Below, piece after piece: positions 35,640 through 42,853 of a DNA stretch of 64,000 nucleotides. The notes under the pieces were generated by a model. It was not told where the DNA came from, did no database searches, and saw only the letters and a list, made by a program, of their open reading frames with translations. Source of the stretch: Candidatus Zixiibacteriota bacterium (GTDB lineage Bacteria > Zixibacteria > MSB-5A5 > GN15 > JAAZOE01); contig DAOUTW010000012.1 of the NCBI GenBank assembly GCA_030668485.1, forward strand, positions 21,268 through 85,267, written 5' to 3'. The position numbers and the translations under genes were made by a program. Position 1 is the first letter of the stretch. Every line of letters starts with the position of its first letter.

Positions 35640-36281
35640 TTATTTCATGCGCTTGCGGAATCTGGCACCCATACCGATCAATCCGAGGCCGAGGAGGGCC
35701 ATAGTGGTCGGTTCCGGAACGGCGGAGGGGCTGTAAACGCCGCTGGCATCGCCGGACATATTGTCGACAATCCACCAATTACTTTCACTCTCCATAGTGA
35801 CATAGGCGATATCGCTCATCCCCGTTGCCACCGTCAGATAAAACATTCCGTTTTCATTACCGTCCTGATACCTCAAATTGCTCGGGCCGGAAATATAACT
35901 GAGTAGATTATCATTGATATCGTAGGCTTTAAGCGTAAAGGTCATGTATGTACTATAACCGGTGGTAAAAAAAGAAGCATCGGCGTTGTCAAAATCGATA
36001 CGGCCCATTTGCATAAAGGAGCCAGCAACCCCAACATAGCCCTCCATCCAATACTGTCCGGTCGACCATTCGAGGCCAAGATCATAGCTGGAGAAGCCCC
36101 AGTTATCCGTGGTTGCATCGGCGTAAGACATGTCGCTGGAAAAATTCAGGCCGGGAACCCCCGATTGAATCTGTTCGAGGTCATGTCCAAGCCCCCACTC
36201 GAAGTCGAGGAACCAGGCATGGCTGGTGCCGGTGAAGGCGAACAAAGCGACCATTAAAACCAGTATCTTTGCCGTTCTCAT
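35640..36281 (-). CDS. PEP-CTERM sorted surface protein, subfamily A (third in operon)
   Basis: A 213-residue exported protein. The signal peptide ('KILVLMVALFAFTGTSHA') is cut before a conserved 'WFLDFEWG'. The C-terminus is a full PEP-CTERM tag: 'VPEPTTMALLGLGLIGMGA' followed by 'RFRKRMK'. Such proteins are processed by an exosortase at the inner membrane and released or anchored outside; in other bacteria they support biofilm or floc formation. The middle, with many Asp, Ser, Tyr and Gly residues, shows no catalytic motif. GGAGGTTACACG precedes the ATG. It is the last gene of a three-gene operon with 39-base spacers. The nearest paralogues are the two genes upstream. Confidence 0.92.
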   Translation of the reverse strand: MRTAKILVLMVALFAFTGTSHAWFLDFEWGLGHDLEQIQSGVPGLNFSSDMSYADATTDNWGFSSYDLGLEWSTGQYWMEGYVGVAGSFMQMGRIDFDNADASFFTTGYSTYMTFTLKAYDINDNLLSYISGPSNLRYQDGNENGMFYLTVATGMSDIAYVTMESESNWWIVDNMSGDASGVYSPSAVPEPTTMALLGLGLIGMGARFRKRMK

Positions 36282-36320
36282 CGTGTAACCTCCAAATTTA
36301 TTCTTTGTTGCAGCTTTATA

Positions 36321-36959
36321 CTATTTCATGCGTTTGCGGAGTCTGGCACCCATACCGATCAAGCCGAGGCCGAGGAGGGCCATTGTGGTCGGTTCGGGAA
36401 TGGGGCTAGACACGCCACTGGCATCGCCGGACATATTGTCAGCAATCCAACTATTACTACCTGTAGGACAACCCATAGTGACATAGGCAATATCGCTCAT
36501 TCCCGTTGCCACCGTTAGATAACCCATTCCTGCATCATTATCGTTTATATACCTCAAATTGCTTGGGCCGGTAACAAAACTGAGTAGATTATCATTGATA
36601 TCGTAGGCTTCGAGGGTAAAGCTATAGAAGGAACTATAACCGACGGTGAAAAAAGAAGCATCGGCGTTGTCAAAATCGATACGGCCTATTGCTGCGGAGG
36701 AAGTAACCCCAACATAGCCTTCGATCCAAAACTCTCCGAGATTCCACTCAAGACCAAGATCGTAGCTGGATGTATTCCATAAATCGCTCATAGCATCGAG
36801 GTAATACAATTCATCACCAAAGTCCATACCCGGGATACCCGATTGAATCAACTCATAGTTATGACCCAAGCCCCACTCGAAGTCGAGGAACCAGGCATGG
36901 CTGGTGCCTGCGAAGGCGAACAAGGCCACCATTAAAACCAGTATCTTTGCCGTTCTCAT
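36321..36959 (-). CDS. PEP-CTERM sorted surface protein, subfamily A (second in operon)
   Basis: A 212-residue paralogue of its two operon neighbours, with the same signal peptide and mature start ('SHAWFLDFEWGLGHNYELIQ'). The core shares 'GRIDFDNADASFF' and 'AYDINDNLLSF'. The PEP-CTERM tag is 'IPEPTTMALLGLGLIGMGA' plus 'RLRKRMK'. Differences cluster in the first third and around residues 165-180, so the outer face may have diversified. The ribosome site and the 39-base spacer are almost identical to those of the first gene, the mark of tandem gene duplication. Confidence 0.92.
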   Translation of the reverse strand: MRTAKILVLMVALFAFAGTSHAWFLDFEWGLGHNYELIQSGIPGMDFGDELYYLDAMSDLWNTSSYDLGLEWNLGEFWIEGYVGVTSSAAIGRIDFDNADASFFTVGYSSFYSFTLEAYDINDNLLSFVTGPSNLRYINDNDAGMGYLTVATGMSDIAYVTMGCPTGSNSWIADNMSGDASGVSSPIPEPTTMALLGLGLIGMGARLRKRMK

Positions 36960-36998
36960 TGTGTAACCTCCAAATTTATTCTTTGTTGCAGCTTTATA

Positions 36999-37634
36999 CT
37001 ATTTCATGCGTTTGCGGAGTCTGGCACCCATACCGATCAAACCGAGGCCGAGAAGGGCCATAGTGGTCGGTTCCGGAATGGGGCTAGACACGCCACTGGC
37101 ATCACCGGACATATTATCAACAATGCAATAATGATCCCTACCATGCATCAAGACATAGGCAATATTGTTCGATCCCGTTGAAACAGTCAGATAGCCCATT
37201 CCTGCAGAGTTACCATCTGCATACCTCAAATTGCTCGGGCCGGAAACATAATTGAGTAGATTATCATTGATATCGTAGGCTTCTAGTGTAAAGCCTTCGT
37301 AGGCACTATAACCGGTGGTGAAAAAAGATGCATCGGCGTTGGTAAAATCGATACGGCCGATTCCATCCGAGAGTGGAGCAACCCCAACATAACCTTCGAT
37401 CCAATACTGTCCGGTTCCCCATTCGAGGCCAAGATCGTAGCTGGAGAAGCCCCAATTGCCCGCGCTTGCGTCGCAGTATTGCGCACTATCGGAAAACGTC
37501 AGGCCGGGAATCTCCGATTGAATTCGCTCTCTGTTGTGTCCCACACCCCATTCGAAGTCGAGGAACCAGGCATGGCTGGTGCCGGTAAAGGCGAACAAAG
37601 CGACCATTAAAACCAATATCCTTGCCGTTTTCAT
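36999..37634 (-). CDS. PEP-CTERM sorted surface protein, subfamily A (first in operon)
   Basis: A 211-residue protein, first gene of the subfamily A operon. The signal peptide starts 'MKTARILVLMVALFAFTG' and the tag is 'IPEPTTMALLGLGLIGMGA' with a basic tail. The core has 'GRIDFTNADASFFTTGYSAY' and 'AYDINDNLLNYVSGPSNLRY'. GGAGG lies before the ATG. A sigma-54-type promoter at 37694-37711 sits about 60 bases upstream. PrsR control is the likely mode of regulation. Confidence 0.92.
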   Translation of the reverse strand: MKTARILVLMVALFAFTGTSHAWFLDFEWGVGHNRERIQSEIPGLTFSDSAQYCDASAGNWGFSSYDLGLEWGTGQYWIEGYVGVAPLSDGIGRIDFTNADASFFTTGYSAYEGFTLEAYDINDNLLNYVSGPSNLRYADGNSAGMGYLTVSTGSNNIAYVLMHGRDHYCIVDNMSGDASGVSSPIPEPTTMALLGLGLIGMGARLRKRMK

Positions 37635-37693
37635 TGTGTAACCTCCAAAATGACTCAGTAGTCAAAGCAGTTATTATGTAATTTATCTTAATT

Positions 37694-37711
37694 ATAGCAA
37701 GTGACGTACCA
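37694..37711 (-). promoter_or_regulatory. Sigma-54 (-24/-12) promoter of PEP-CTERM operon A
   Basis: On the minus strand the sequence is TGGTACGTCACTTGCTAT, matching TGGYACG-N4-TTGCW with the GG and GC doublets at the correct spacing. The predicted transcript starts near 37685, a leader of about 50 bases before the ATG at 37634. Confidence 0.85.
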
Positions 37712-37865
37712 AAATGGATAACTTGCACGTTATTAACAGGTTAACAAATATCACTTTTGCAAATTAGCATTATACGACCCCGATGTGTAGTAATAATGTA
37801 CAGTGTGTCATGGCTAAGCCCTTTATATATAAGGGGCGGCGGCGAAATATGGGTATTTTGGGTAG

Positions 37866-37895
37866 AAAAAAAGGGCGTCTTTATGAGACGCCCTT
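37866..37895 (-). terminator. Terminator of the 37926-38570 PEP-CTERM unit
   Basis: AAGGGCGTCT and the AGACGCCCTT arm form the stem; the A run at its left becomes a T run on the minus strand. It is a near-copy of the element at 35580. Confidence 0.85.
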
Positions 37896-37925
37896 CAAAT
37901 TTGTGCTCTTGTTACGATCTTGATA

Positions 37926-38570
37926 CTATTTCATGCGCTTGCGGAGTCTGGCACCCATACCGATCAAGCCGAGGCCGAGGAGGACCATGGTGGTCGGTTC
38001 GGGGATACCCGGGCTGTAGACGGCGGAAGCATCACCGGACATATTGTCCAGGGTGAAAAAGTTGCCACCATCATGAACCAGAATGTAAGCGATATCGGAG
38101 GGCGCCGAGGCCACGGTTAGATAACCAATAGAAGTGCCGCCAGCACTCACTGTATTGGCCGGACCGGAAGCGATATCAAGAAGATTGTCACTGCCATCAT
38201 AAGCTTCCAGGTAGAAAGTTGAAATAGAGCTGTATCCGATGGTAAAAAAAGAACCGTCCTGATTCAGGAAGTCGATTCGACCGCTGCCCTGAGTAGTACC
38301 GAGCCAGGTACTGACATTGCCGCCTACAAAGTAGTTACCGCTGCCATAGACGTCTCCATTGTCGCTGGTGGCATTGTAACCGCCGGTGGTGATGTCCGCG
38401 TACATCCAGTCGTAACCGTCAGTGGTGGTGAACTGCAGTCCCGGAACGCCGGTAGCCACGGTTCCACCATCATTGCCAAGGCCCCACTCGAAATCGAGGA
38501 ACCAGGCTTGACTGGTGCCGGTAAGCGCAAAGATCGCGATCACTAATACGAAGATCCGTGCGAGTTTCAT
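37926..38570 (-). CDS. PEP-CTERM sorted surface protein, subfamily B1
   Basis: A 214-residue exported protein with signal peptide 'IFVLVIAIFALTGTSQA' and mature start 'WFLDFEWGLGNDGGTVATG'. It has a Gly/Ser/Thr-rich core ('GRIDFLNQDGSFFTIGYSS', 'AYDGSDNLLDI') and the tag 'IPEPTTMVLLGLGLIGMGA' plus 'RLRKRMK'. Subfamily B shares the mature start and tag with subfamily A but differs in the first third. It has its own sigma-54 promoter (38636-38654) and terminator (37866-37895), so it is a single-gene unit. The two genes upstream on this strand are close copies. Confidence 0.92.
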   Translation of the reverse strand: MKLARIFVLVIAIFALTGTSQAWFLDFEWGLGNDGGTVATGVPGLQFTTTDGYDWMYADITTGGYNATSDNGDVYGSGNYFVGGNVSTWLGTTQGSGRIDFLNQDGSFFTIGYSSISTFYLEAYDGSDNLLDIASGPANTVSAGGTSIGYLTVASAPSDIAYILVHDGGNFFTLDNMSGDASAVYSPGIPEPTTMVLLGLGLIGMGARLRKRMK

Positions 38571-38635
38571 AATTTAATCCTCCTGATTTGATTTTATGTT
38601 TGCCCTAATTTGTTTTCAAAAGAACATTAATCGTA

Positions 38636-38654
38636 TTAGCAAGCGATGTGCCGA
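38636..38654 (-). promoter_or_regulatory. Sigma-54 promoter of PEP-CTERM gene B1
   Basis: Minus strand: TCGGCACATCGCTTGCTAA. The GGCAC and TTGC elements have the correct -24/-12 spacing. The predicted start of transcription is near 38627, about 57 bases before the ATG. Confidence 0.85.
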
Positions 38655-38716
38655 GGTGTGTAAGGAGTAATAATGCAATAAGTTACACCAAACGCGACGG
38701 CATTGGAGGGATCGCT

Positions 38717-38835
38717 GGTGTCAAAAACATGTTTTGATAAGCGACACCGATTCACAGGGGAATAGATAAGAGTCATAGATTTCTTTGTAAAGCAACGTAT
38801 TAGAAAGACTTCTTAAAGTGTTCATGTTTTGAACA
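38717..38835 (-). promoter_or_regulatory. Candidate enhancer (PrsR) sites upstream of gene B1
   Basis: Two inverted repeats lie behind the promoter. GGTGTC (38717-38722) and GACACC (38743-38748) enclose the palindrome AAAACATGTTTT. Further away, TGTTCA-TGTTT-TGAACA occupies 38819-38835. The conserved block ending GCGACACC starts 72 bases beyond the -24 element. The same block recurs at 39827 and 40931 at a distance of 73. A sigma-54 activator needs such distal sites; assignment to PrsR is inference. The rest of the 456-base gap holds a TTACGGGCT/AGCCCGTAA hairpin near 38880. Confidence 0.6.
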
Positions 38836-38968
38836 AGATATGATACGGGATGAAATTTCCACTCCCTTGTGCGGGTATTACGGGCTTCGGGAGCCCGTAA
38901 ATACTGGATTCCTGCGAAAATAAATCAAGAAACCGTTAAAAAATACAAATTGCAGCCTTTGAGGGGAT

Positions 38969-39000
38969 AAAAAAAGGGCGTCTCTTTGAGACGCCCTTTA
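38969..39000 (-). terminator. Terminator of the 39027-39671 PEP-CTERM unit
   Basis: AAAGGGCGTCTC and GAGACGCCCTTT form a perfect 12-bp stem around TTT, with an A run on the left that gives a T run on the minus strand. Third copy of the conserved terminator. Confidence 0.9.
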
Positions 39001-39026
39001 AATTTGTGCTTGTTACGATCTTGCTA

Positions 39027-39671
39027 CTATTTCATGCGTTTGCGGAGTCTGGTACCCATACCGATCAAGCCGAGGCCGAGGAGGACCATGGTGGTCGGTT
39101 CGGGGATACCCGGGCTGTAGACAGCGGAAGCGTCACCGGACATATTGTCCAGGCCGAAGTAGTTACCATCATCATGTACCAGAATGTAAGCGATATCGGC
39201 TGCAGCGGAGTTCACGGTCAAATAACCGAGAGAAGTATAACCTTCCCATTGGGTATTGGCCGGGCCGGAGACTACATCAAGAAGATTGTCACTGCCGTCA
39301 TAAGCTTCCAGGAAGAATTCCGAAGCGGAACTGTATCCGATGGTAAAGAAGGAACCATCCTGATTCAGAAAGTCGATTCGACCACTGCCCTGAGTAGTAC
39401 CGAGCCATGTAAAGACATTGCCGCCCACATTGTAACGGCCGCCAAGATAAGTGTCGCCGTTGTCGCTGGTGACATTATAACCACCGGTGGTGATATCACC
39501 ATACATCCAGTCGTAACCGTCAGTGGTGGTGAACTGCAGTCCCGGAACGCCGGTAGCCACGGTTCCACCATCATTGCCAAGGCCCCACTCGAAATCGAGG
39601 AACCAGGCATGACTGGTGCCGGTCAGCGCAAAGATCGCAACCACTAAAACGAAGATTCGTGCGAGTTTCAT
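39027..39671 (-). CDS. PEP-CTERM sorted surface protein, subfamily B2
   Basis: A 214-residue close copy of B1 and B3. I place the start at 39671 ('MKLARIFVLVVAIFALTG'), with AGGAGG just upstream; the longer frame to 39719 would add 16 residues before the signal peptide. Mature start 'WFLDFEWGLGNDGGTVATG', tag 'IPEPTTMVLLGLGLIGMGT' with 'RLRKRMK'. Together with its upstream region it forms a unit of about 1.1 kb repeated in tandem. Own promoter (39736-39754) and terminator (38969-39000). Confidence 0.92.
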   Translation of the reverse strand: MKLARIFVLVVAIFALTGTSHAWFLDFEWGLGNDGGTVATGVPGLQFTTTDGYDWMYGDITTGGYNVTSDNGDTYLGGRYNVGGNVFTWLGTTQGSGRIDFLNQDGSFFTIGYSSASEFFLEAYDGSDNLLDVVSGPANTQWEGYTSLGYLTVNSAAADIAYILVHDDGNYFGLDNMSGDASAVYSPGIPEPTTMVLLGLGLIGMGTRLRKRMK

Positions 39672-39735
39672 GTTTAATCCTCCTAATTGGATTTTATATT
39701 TGCCATATTTTGTTTTCAAAAGAACATCAATAATA

Positions 39736-39754
39736 TTAGCAAGCGATGTGCCGA
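39736..39754 (-). promoter_or_regulatory. Sigma-54 promoter of PEP-CTERM gene B2
   Basis: Minus strand TCGGCACATCGCTTGCTAA, identical to the B1 promoter, 65 bases before the ATG at 39671. Confidence 0.85.
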
Positions 39755-39826
39755 GGTGTGTAAGGAGTAATAATGCAATGAGTTATGCCAAGCGTGACGG
39801 CATTGGAGGGATGGCTGATGTTAGAA

Positions 39827-39936
39827 AACATGTTTTGATAAGCGACACCGATTCACAGGGGAATAGAGAAGAATCATAGATTCCTTTGTAAAACAACGTA
39901 TTAGAGAGACTACTTAAAGTGTTCATGTTTTGAACA
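39827..39936 (-). promoter_or_regulatory. Candidate enhancer (PrsR) sites upstream of gene B2
   Basis: The block with AAAACATGTTTT and ending GCGACACC (39827-39849) begins 73 bases beyond the -24 element. TGTTCA-TGTTT-TGAACA recurs at 39920-39936. Here the left GGTGTC arm has decayed, while the CATG palindrome is kept. Confidence 0.6.
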
Positions 39937-40073
39937 AAGATATGATACGGGATGAAATCTCCACTCCCGCGTGTGGTATTATGGGCCTCCAGAGCCCGAA
40001 AATACTGGGTTCCGGCGAAAATAAATCAAGAAATAGGCAAAAAAAATAAAAATTGCAGCATTTGAGGGGAAAG

Positions 40074-40102
40074 AAAAAGGGCACCTTAAATAAGACGCCC
40101 TT
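40074..40102 (-). terminator. Terminator of the 40132-40776 PEP-CTERM unit
   Basis: AAGGGC and GCCCTT arms flank a partly degenerate stem, with an A run on the left. It is the most diverged of the four copies of this terminator. Confidence 0.7.
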
Positions 40103-40131
40103 AAATTTGTGATCTTGTTACGACTTTGCTA

Positions 40132-40776
40132 CTATTTCATGCGCTTGCGGAGTCTGGCACCCATTCCGATCAAGCCAAGGCCGAGGAGGGCCATGGTGGT
40201 CGGTTCGGGGATACCCGGGCTGGAAACGGCGGAAGCGTCACCCGACATATTGTCGAGGCCGAAGTAGTTACCACCATCGTGCACCAGAATGTAAGCGATG
40301 TCGGCGGCACCGGAAGTCACGGTCAAATAGCCGAGAGAAGTGTAACCTTCCCACTGGGTATTGATCGGGCCAGTAGCAACATCAAGAAGATTGTCGCTGG
40401 CATCATAAGCTTCCAGGAAGAAAATGGAGGCCGAGCTGTAACCGATAGTGAAGAAGGAACCATCCTGATTCAGAAAGTCGATTCGACCGCTGCCCTGAGA
40501 AGTGCCGAGCCAGGTAAAGACATTGCCGCCCACATTGTAGCGGCCGGTGCCATAAACGTCGCCATTGTCGCTGGTGACATTATAACCACCGGTGGTGATA
40601 TCACCGTACATCCAGTCATAACCGTCAGTGGTGGTGAACTGCAGTCCCGGAACGCCGGTAGCCACGGTTCCACCATTATTGCCAAGGCCCCACTCGAAAT
40701 CGAGGAACCAGGCATGACTGGTGCCGGTCAGCGCAAAGATCGCAACCACTAAAACTAAGATCCGTGCTAGTTTCAT
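40132..40776 (-). CDS. PEP-CTERM sorted surface protein, subfamily B3
   Basis: A 214-residue member of subfamily B. Signal peptide 'ILVLVVAIFALTGTSHA', mature start 'WFLDFEWGLGNNGGTVATG', core 'GRIDFLNQDGSFFTIGYSSA', tag 'IPEPTTMALLGLGLIGMGA' with a basic tail. It sits at the upstream end of the tandem array, with the most diverged flanking sequence, so it may be the oldest copy. An own sigma-54 promoter lies at 40840-40858. Confidence 0.92.
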   Translation of the reverse strand: MKLARILVLVVAIFALTGTSHAWFLDFEWGLGNNGGTVATGVPGLQFTTTDGYDWMYGDITTGGYNVTSDNGDVYGTGRYNVGGNVFTWLGTSQGSGRIDFLNQDGSFFTIGYSSASIFFLEAYDASDNLLDVATGPINTQWEGYTSLGYLTVTSGAADIAYILVHDGGNYFGLDNMSGDASAVSSPGIPEPTTMALLGLGLIGMGARLRKRMK

Positions 40777-40839
40777 GTTTAATTCTCCTAAATGGATTTT
40801 ATGTTTACCGTTTTAAATTTCAAAAGAACAATTATTTCA

Positions 40840-40858
40840 TTAGCAAGCAATGTGCCGA
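40840..40858 (-). promoter_or_regulatory. Sigma-54 promoter of PEP-CTERM gene B3
   Basis: Minus strand TCGGCACATTGCTTGCTAA; one base differs from the B1 and B2 promoters, in the spacer. It lies 64 bases before the ATG at 40776. Confidence 0.85.
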
Positions 40859-40930
40859 GAAGCGTAATGAGTTGTAATACAATAAGATACACCGTTTATG
40901 GTGGCTTCGGGCGGGTAATTTGCATTAAAA

Positions 40931-41040
40931 AACATGTTTTGATAAGCGACACCAATTTACTCGGGATTATCGGAAAAACAGATATGTGTATGTAAAACAA
41001 TGCTTTATGAAGATTGTTTAAAGTGTTCACGATTTGTACA
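40931..41040 (-). promoter_or_regulatory. Candidate enhancer (PrsR) sites upstream of gene B3
   Basis: The conserved block (40931-40953) with ACATGTTTT and GCGACACC begins 73 bases beyond the -24 element. A decayed TGTTCA-N5-TGTACA lies at 41024-41040. The rest of the 688-base gap up to tdh shows only the tdh promoter. Confidence 0.55.
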
Positions 41041-41357
41041 CAGGAATAATGTAAGATGAAATCTACACTCCCGTCTATGATTTAATGGGCTTCCAGAGGG
41101 CGAAAATAATGGGATCAGGCTAAAAAAAACAACAAATCGATAAATTTAAGATAATATTCACCTATGAAATGATGAATTATGCTATAAGCGAGTCGGTTTG
41201 CAGAATATTCCACACTCCGACCAACAGATAATTACACACCTTCATTAGCAGCTAAAAGTTGAATTTGTCTATTCATGCCCCATATAACGGTGTTATCGAA
41301 GATATTGCCGCCTGGATCAAGTCCCGCCGACAACTTCGTTAATCCCCATTCCTGCCC

Positions 41358-41386
41358 TTGATTTGTAGGGCGCAAATTTGTATATA
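41358..41386 (+). promoter_or_regulatory. Sigma-70-like promoter of the tdh operon
   Basis: TTGATT (41358-41363), a 17-base spacer and TATATA (41381-41386), about 80 bases before the tdh start. Confidence 0.5.
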
Positions 41387-41464
41387 TGAAATTCGTGATA
41401 AGGCCCCGGTGGCGGCATAAGGCTGTCGGGATTGGGAGACTATGATATTTGAGGGCTTTGTGAT

Positions 41465-42418
41465 ATGACAACAATATTGGTTACCGGTGCGGCGGGCCAG
41501 ATCGGCTCGGAATTAGCAATCGCACTGCGCAAGAAATATGGCGAGGAACGGGTGGTAGCGACCGATATCAGGATGCCGACGGATGAGGCGCTCCGTGATT
41601 CGGGACCTTTTGAATCGCTCGATGTGCTTGATGAGAACCAGATCACAAGGGTAATGCAGCAATATAAAGTTGACACCATTTTTCACCTGGCGGCGATTCT
41701 GTCGGCTATTGGCGAAACCCGTCCGAATGTCGCCTGGCGGGTCAATATGGGCGGCCTGTATAATATGCTCGAGGCGGCCCGGCAATATAAATGCTCGATG
41801 TTTTTTCCCAGTTCGATCGGAGCTTTCGGGCCATCGACGCCGATGGACGATACTCCGCAGGATACGATCATGCGTCCGGAGACGATGTATGGTGTGACCA
41901 AATTGTCCGGCGAACTGCTGTGCGATTATTATTTCCAGCGGTTCGGAGTCGATACTCGCGGCGTTCGTTTCCCCGGATTGATTTCGTATGAAACCGAGCC
42001 GGGCGGCGGTACCACCGATTATGCGGTGGAGATATTTTTTGAGGCGATCAAGCATCAGAAATATACCTGCTATCTCAGGGATGATTGTTCACTCGATATG
42101 ATGTATATGCCGGATGCCATCAGGGCGATGATCGATTTGATGGAAGCCGATCCGAGCCGGCTGGTGCATCGCAACGCATTCAATATCACCGCCATGAGTT
42201 TTACTCCGGAAATACTGGCGGCGGAAATACGTAAATTCATACCGGATTTCGAAATCGGATATAATGTCGATCCGGTGCGGCAGAAAATCGCCGATTCGTG
42301 GCCCAATCGGATGGATGATTTGGCCGCTCGCGAGGAATGGAATTGGGCGCCTGAATATGATTTGCCCAGCATGACCAGTATAATGATTGAGGCTGTGAAG
42401 AAAAAATTTGAAGTTTAA
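41465..42418 (+). CDS. tdh: L-threonine 3-dehydrogenase, short-chain (epimerase-like) type
   Basis: A 317-residue NAD-dependent SDR enzyme that oxidises threonine to 2-amino-3-ketobutyrate. The Rossmann motif is 'ILVTGAAGQIGSEL'. The family shows 'FHLAAILSAIGE', 'FFPSSIGAFGPSTP', the catalytic Y-x3-K in 'MYGVTKLSGELL', and 'RFPGLISYETEPGGGTTDYA', all typical of the non-zinc TDH. The next step is made by the kbl product at 44952, the last gene of this cluster. Between them lie acpS, a synthetase and an acyl carrier protein, which are not part of the normal pathway. Confidence 0.92.
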   Translation: MTTILVTGAAGQIGSELAIALRKKYGEERVVATDIRMPTDEALRDSGPFESLDVLDENQITRVMQQYKVDTIFHLAAILSAIGETRPNVAWRVNMGGLYNMLEAARQYKCSMFFPSSIGAFGPSTPMDDTPQDTIMRPETMYGVTKLSGELLCDYYFQRFGVDTRGVRFPGLISYETEPGGGTTDYAVEIFFEAIKHQKYTCYLRDDCSLDMMYMPDAIRAMIDLMEADPSRLVHRNAFNITAMSFTPEILAAEIRKFIPDFEIGYNVDPVRQKIADSWPNRMDDLAAREEWNWAPEYDLPSMTSIMIEAVKKKFEV

Positions 42419-42462
42419 TCCGCCCTGGCGGGTTGACCACGTAAAGTATATAAGGTGGACAA

Positions 42463-42837
42463 GTGATTTTCGGTATCGGTATAGATCAGGTGGAAGTGGC
42501 CCGGGTAAAAAAGAAGCTGGACGATACTGCCGGGCTGGCCGAAAGACTATTCACCGCAGGAGAGAGAGAATACTGTAATTCAAAGAAATACCCGGAACAA
42601 AACTATGCGGCGCGTTTCGCCGCCAAAGAGGCCTTTTTCAAGGCTATCGGAACCGGATGGCGAAAGGGAATGGGCTTTTGTGATATAGAAATTGTCAATG
42701 ATGAATTCGGAAAACCAGCATGCGTTTTGCACGGCCGTGCCAGAAAGCTTGCCGAGGAAAAGGGGATAACCGGCGTCCATGTGTCGCTGACGCATCTCAA
42801 AGAAATCGCCGGCGCCATCGTATTGCTGGAGAAATAA
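42463..42837 (+). CDS. acpS: Holo-[acyl-carrier-protein] synthase AcpS
   Basis: A 124-residue phosphopantetheinyl transferase. The magnesium-binding motif is 'GIGIDQVEVARV', and the family segment 'AARFAAKEAFFKAIGTG' carries the second conserved acidic residue. It moves phosphopantetheine from CoA to the serine of an acyl carrier protein. The start codon is GTG at 42463. A fitting substrate is encoded three genes away (44591), and it may also serve the housekeeping ACP. It precedes the synthetase gene by 16 bases. Confidence 0.93.
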   Translation: MIFGIGIDQVEVARVKKKLDDTAGLAERLFTAGEREYCNSKKYPEQNYAARFAAKEAFFKAIGTGWRKGMGFCDIEIVNDEFGKPACVLHGRARKLAEEKGITGVHVSLTHLKEIAGAIVLLEK

Positions 42838-42853
42838 AAAAGGAAATAGAAGC

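Noticed and set aside
39006..40752. Plus-strand frames of over 200 codons opposite PEP-CTERM genes B2 and B3
   Set aside because: They are antisense shadows of highly similar genes, and their similarity to each other follows from the duplication.
35640..40776. CRISPR-like or phage array
   Set aside because: The periodicity comes from whole genes with signal peptides and PEP-CTERM tags; there are no short spaced repeats or phage genes.
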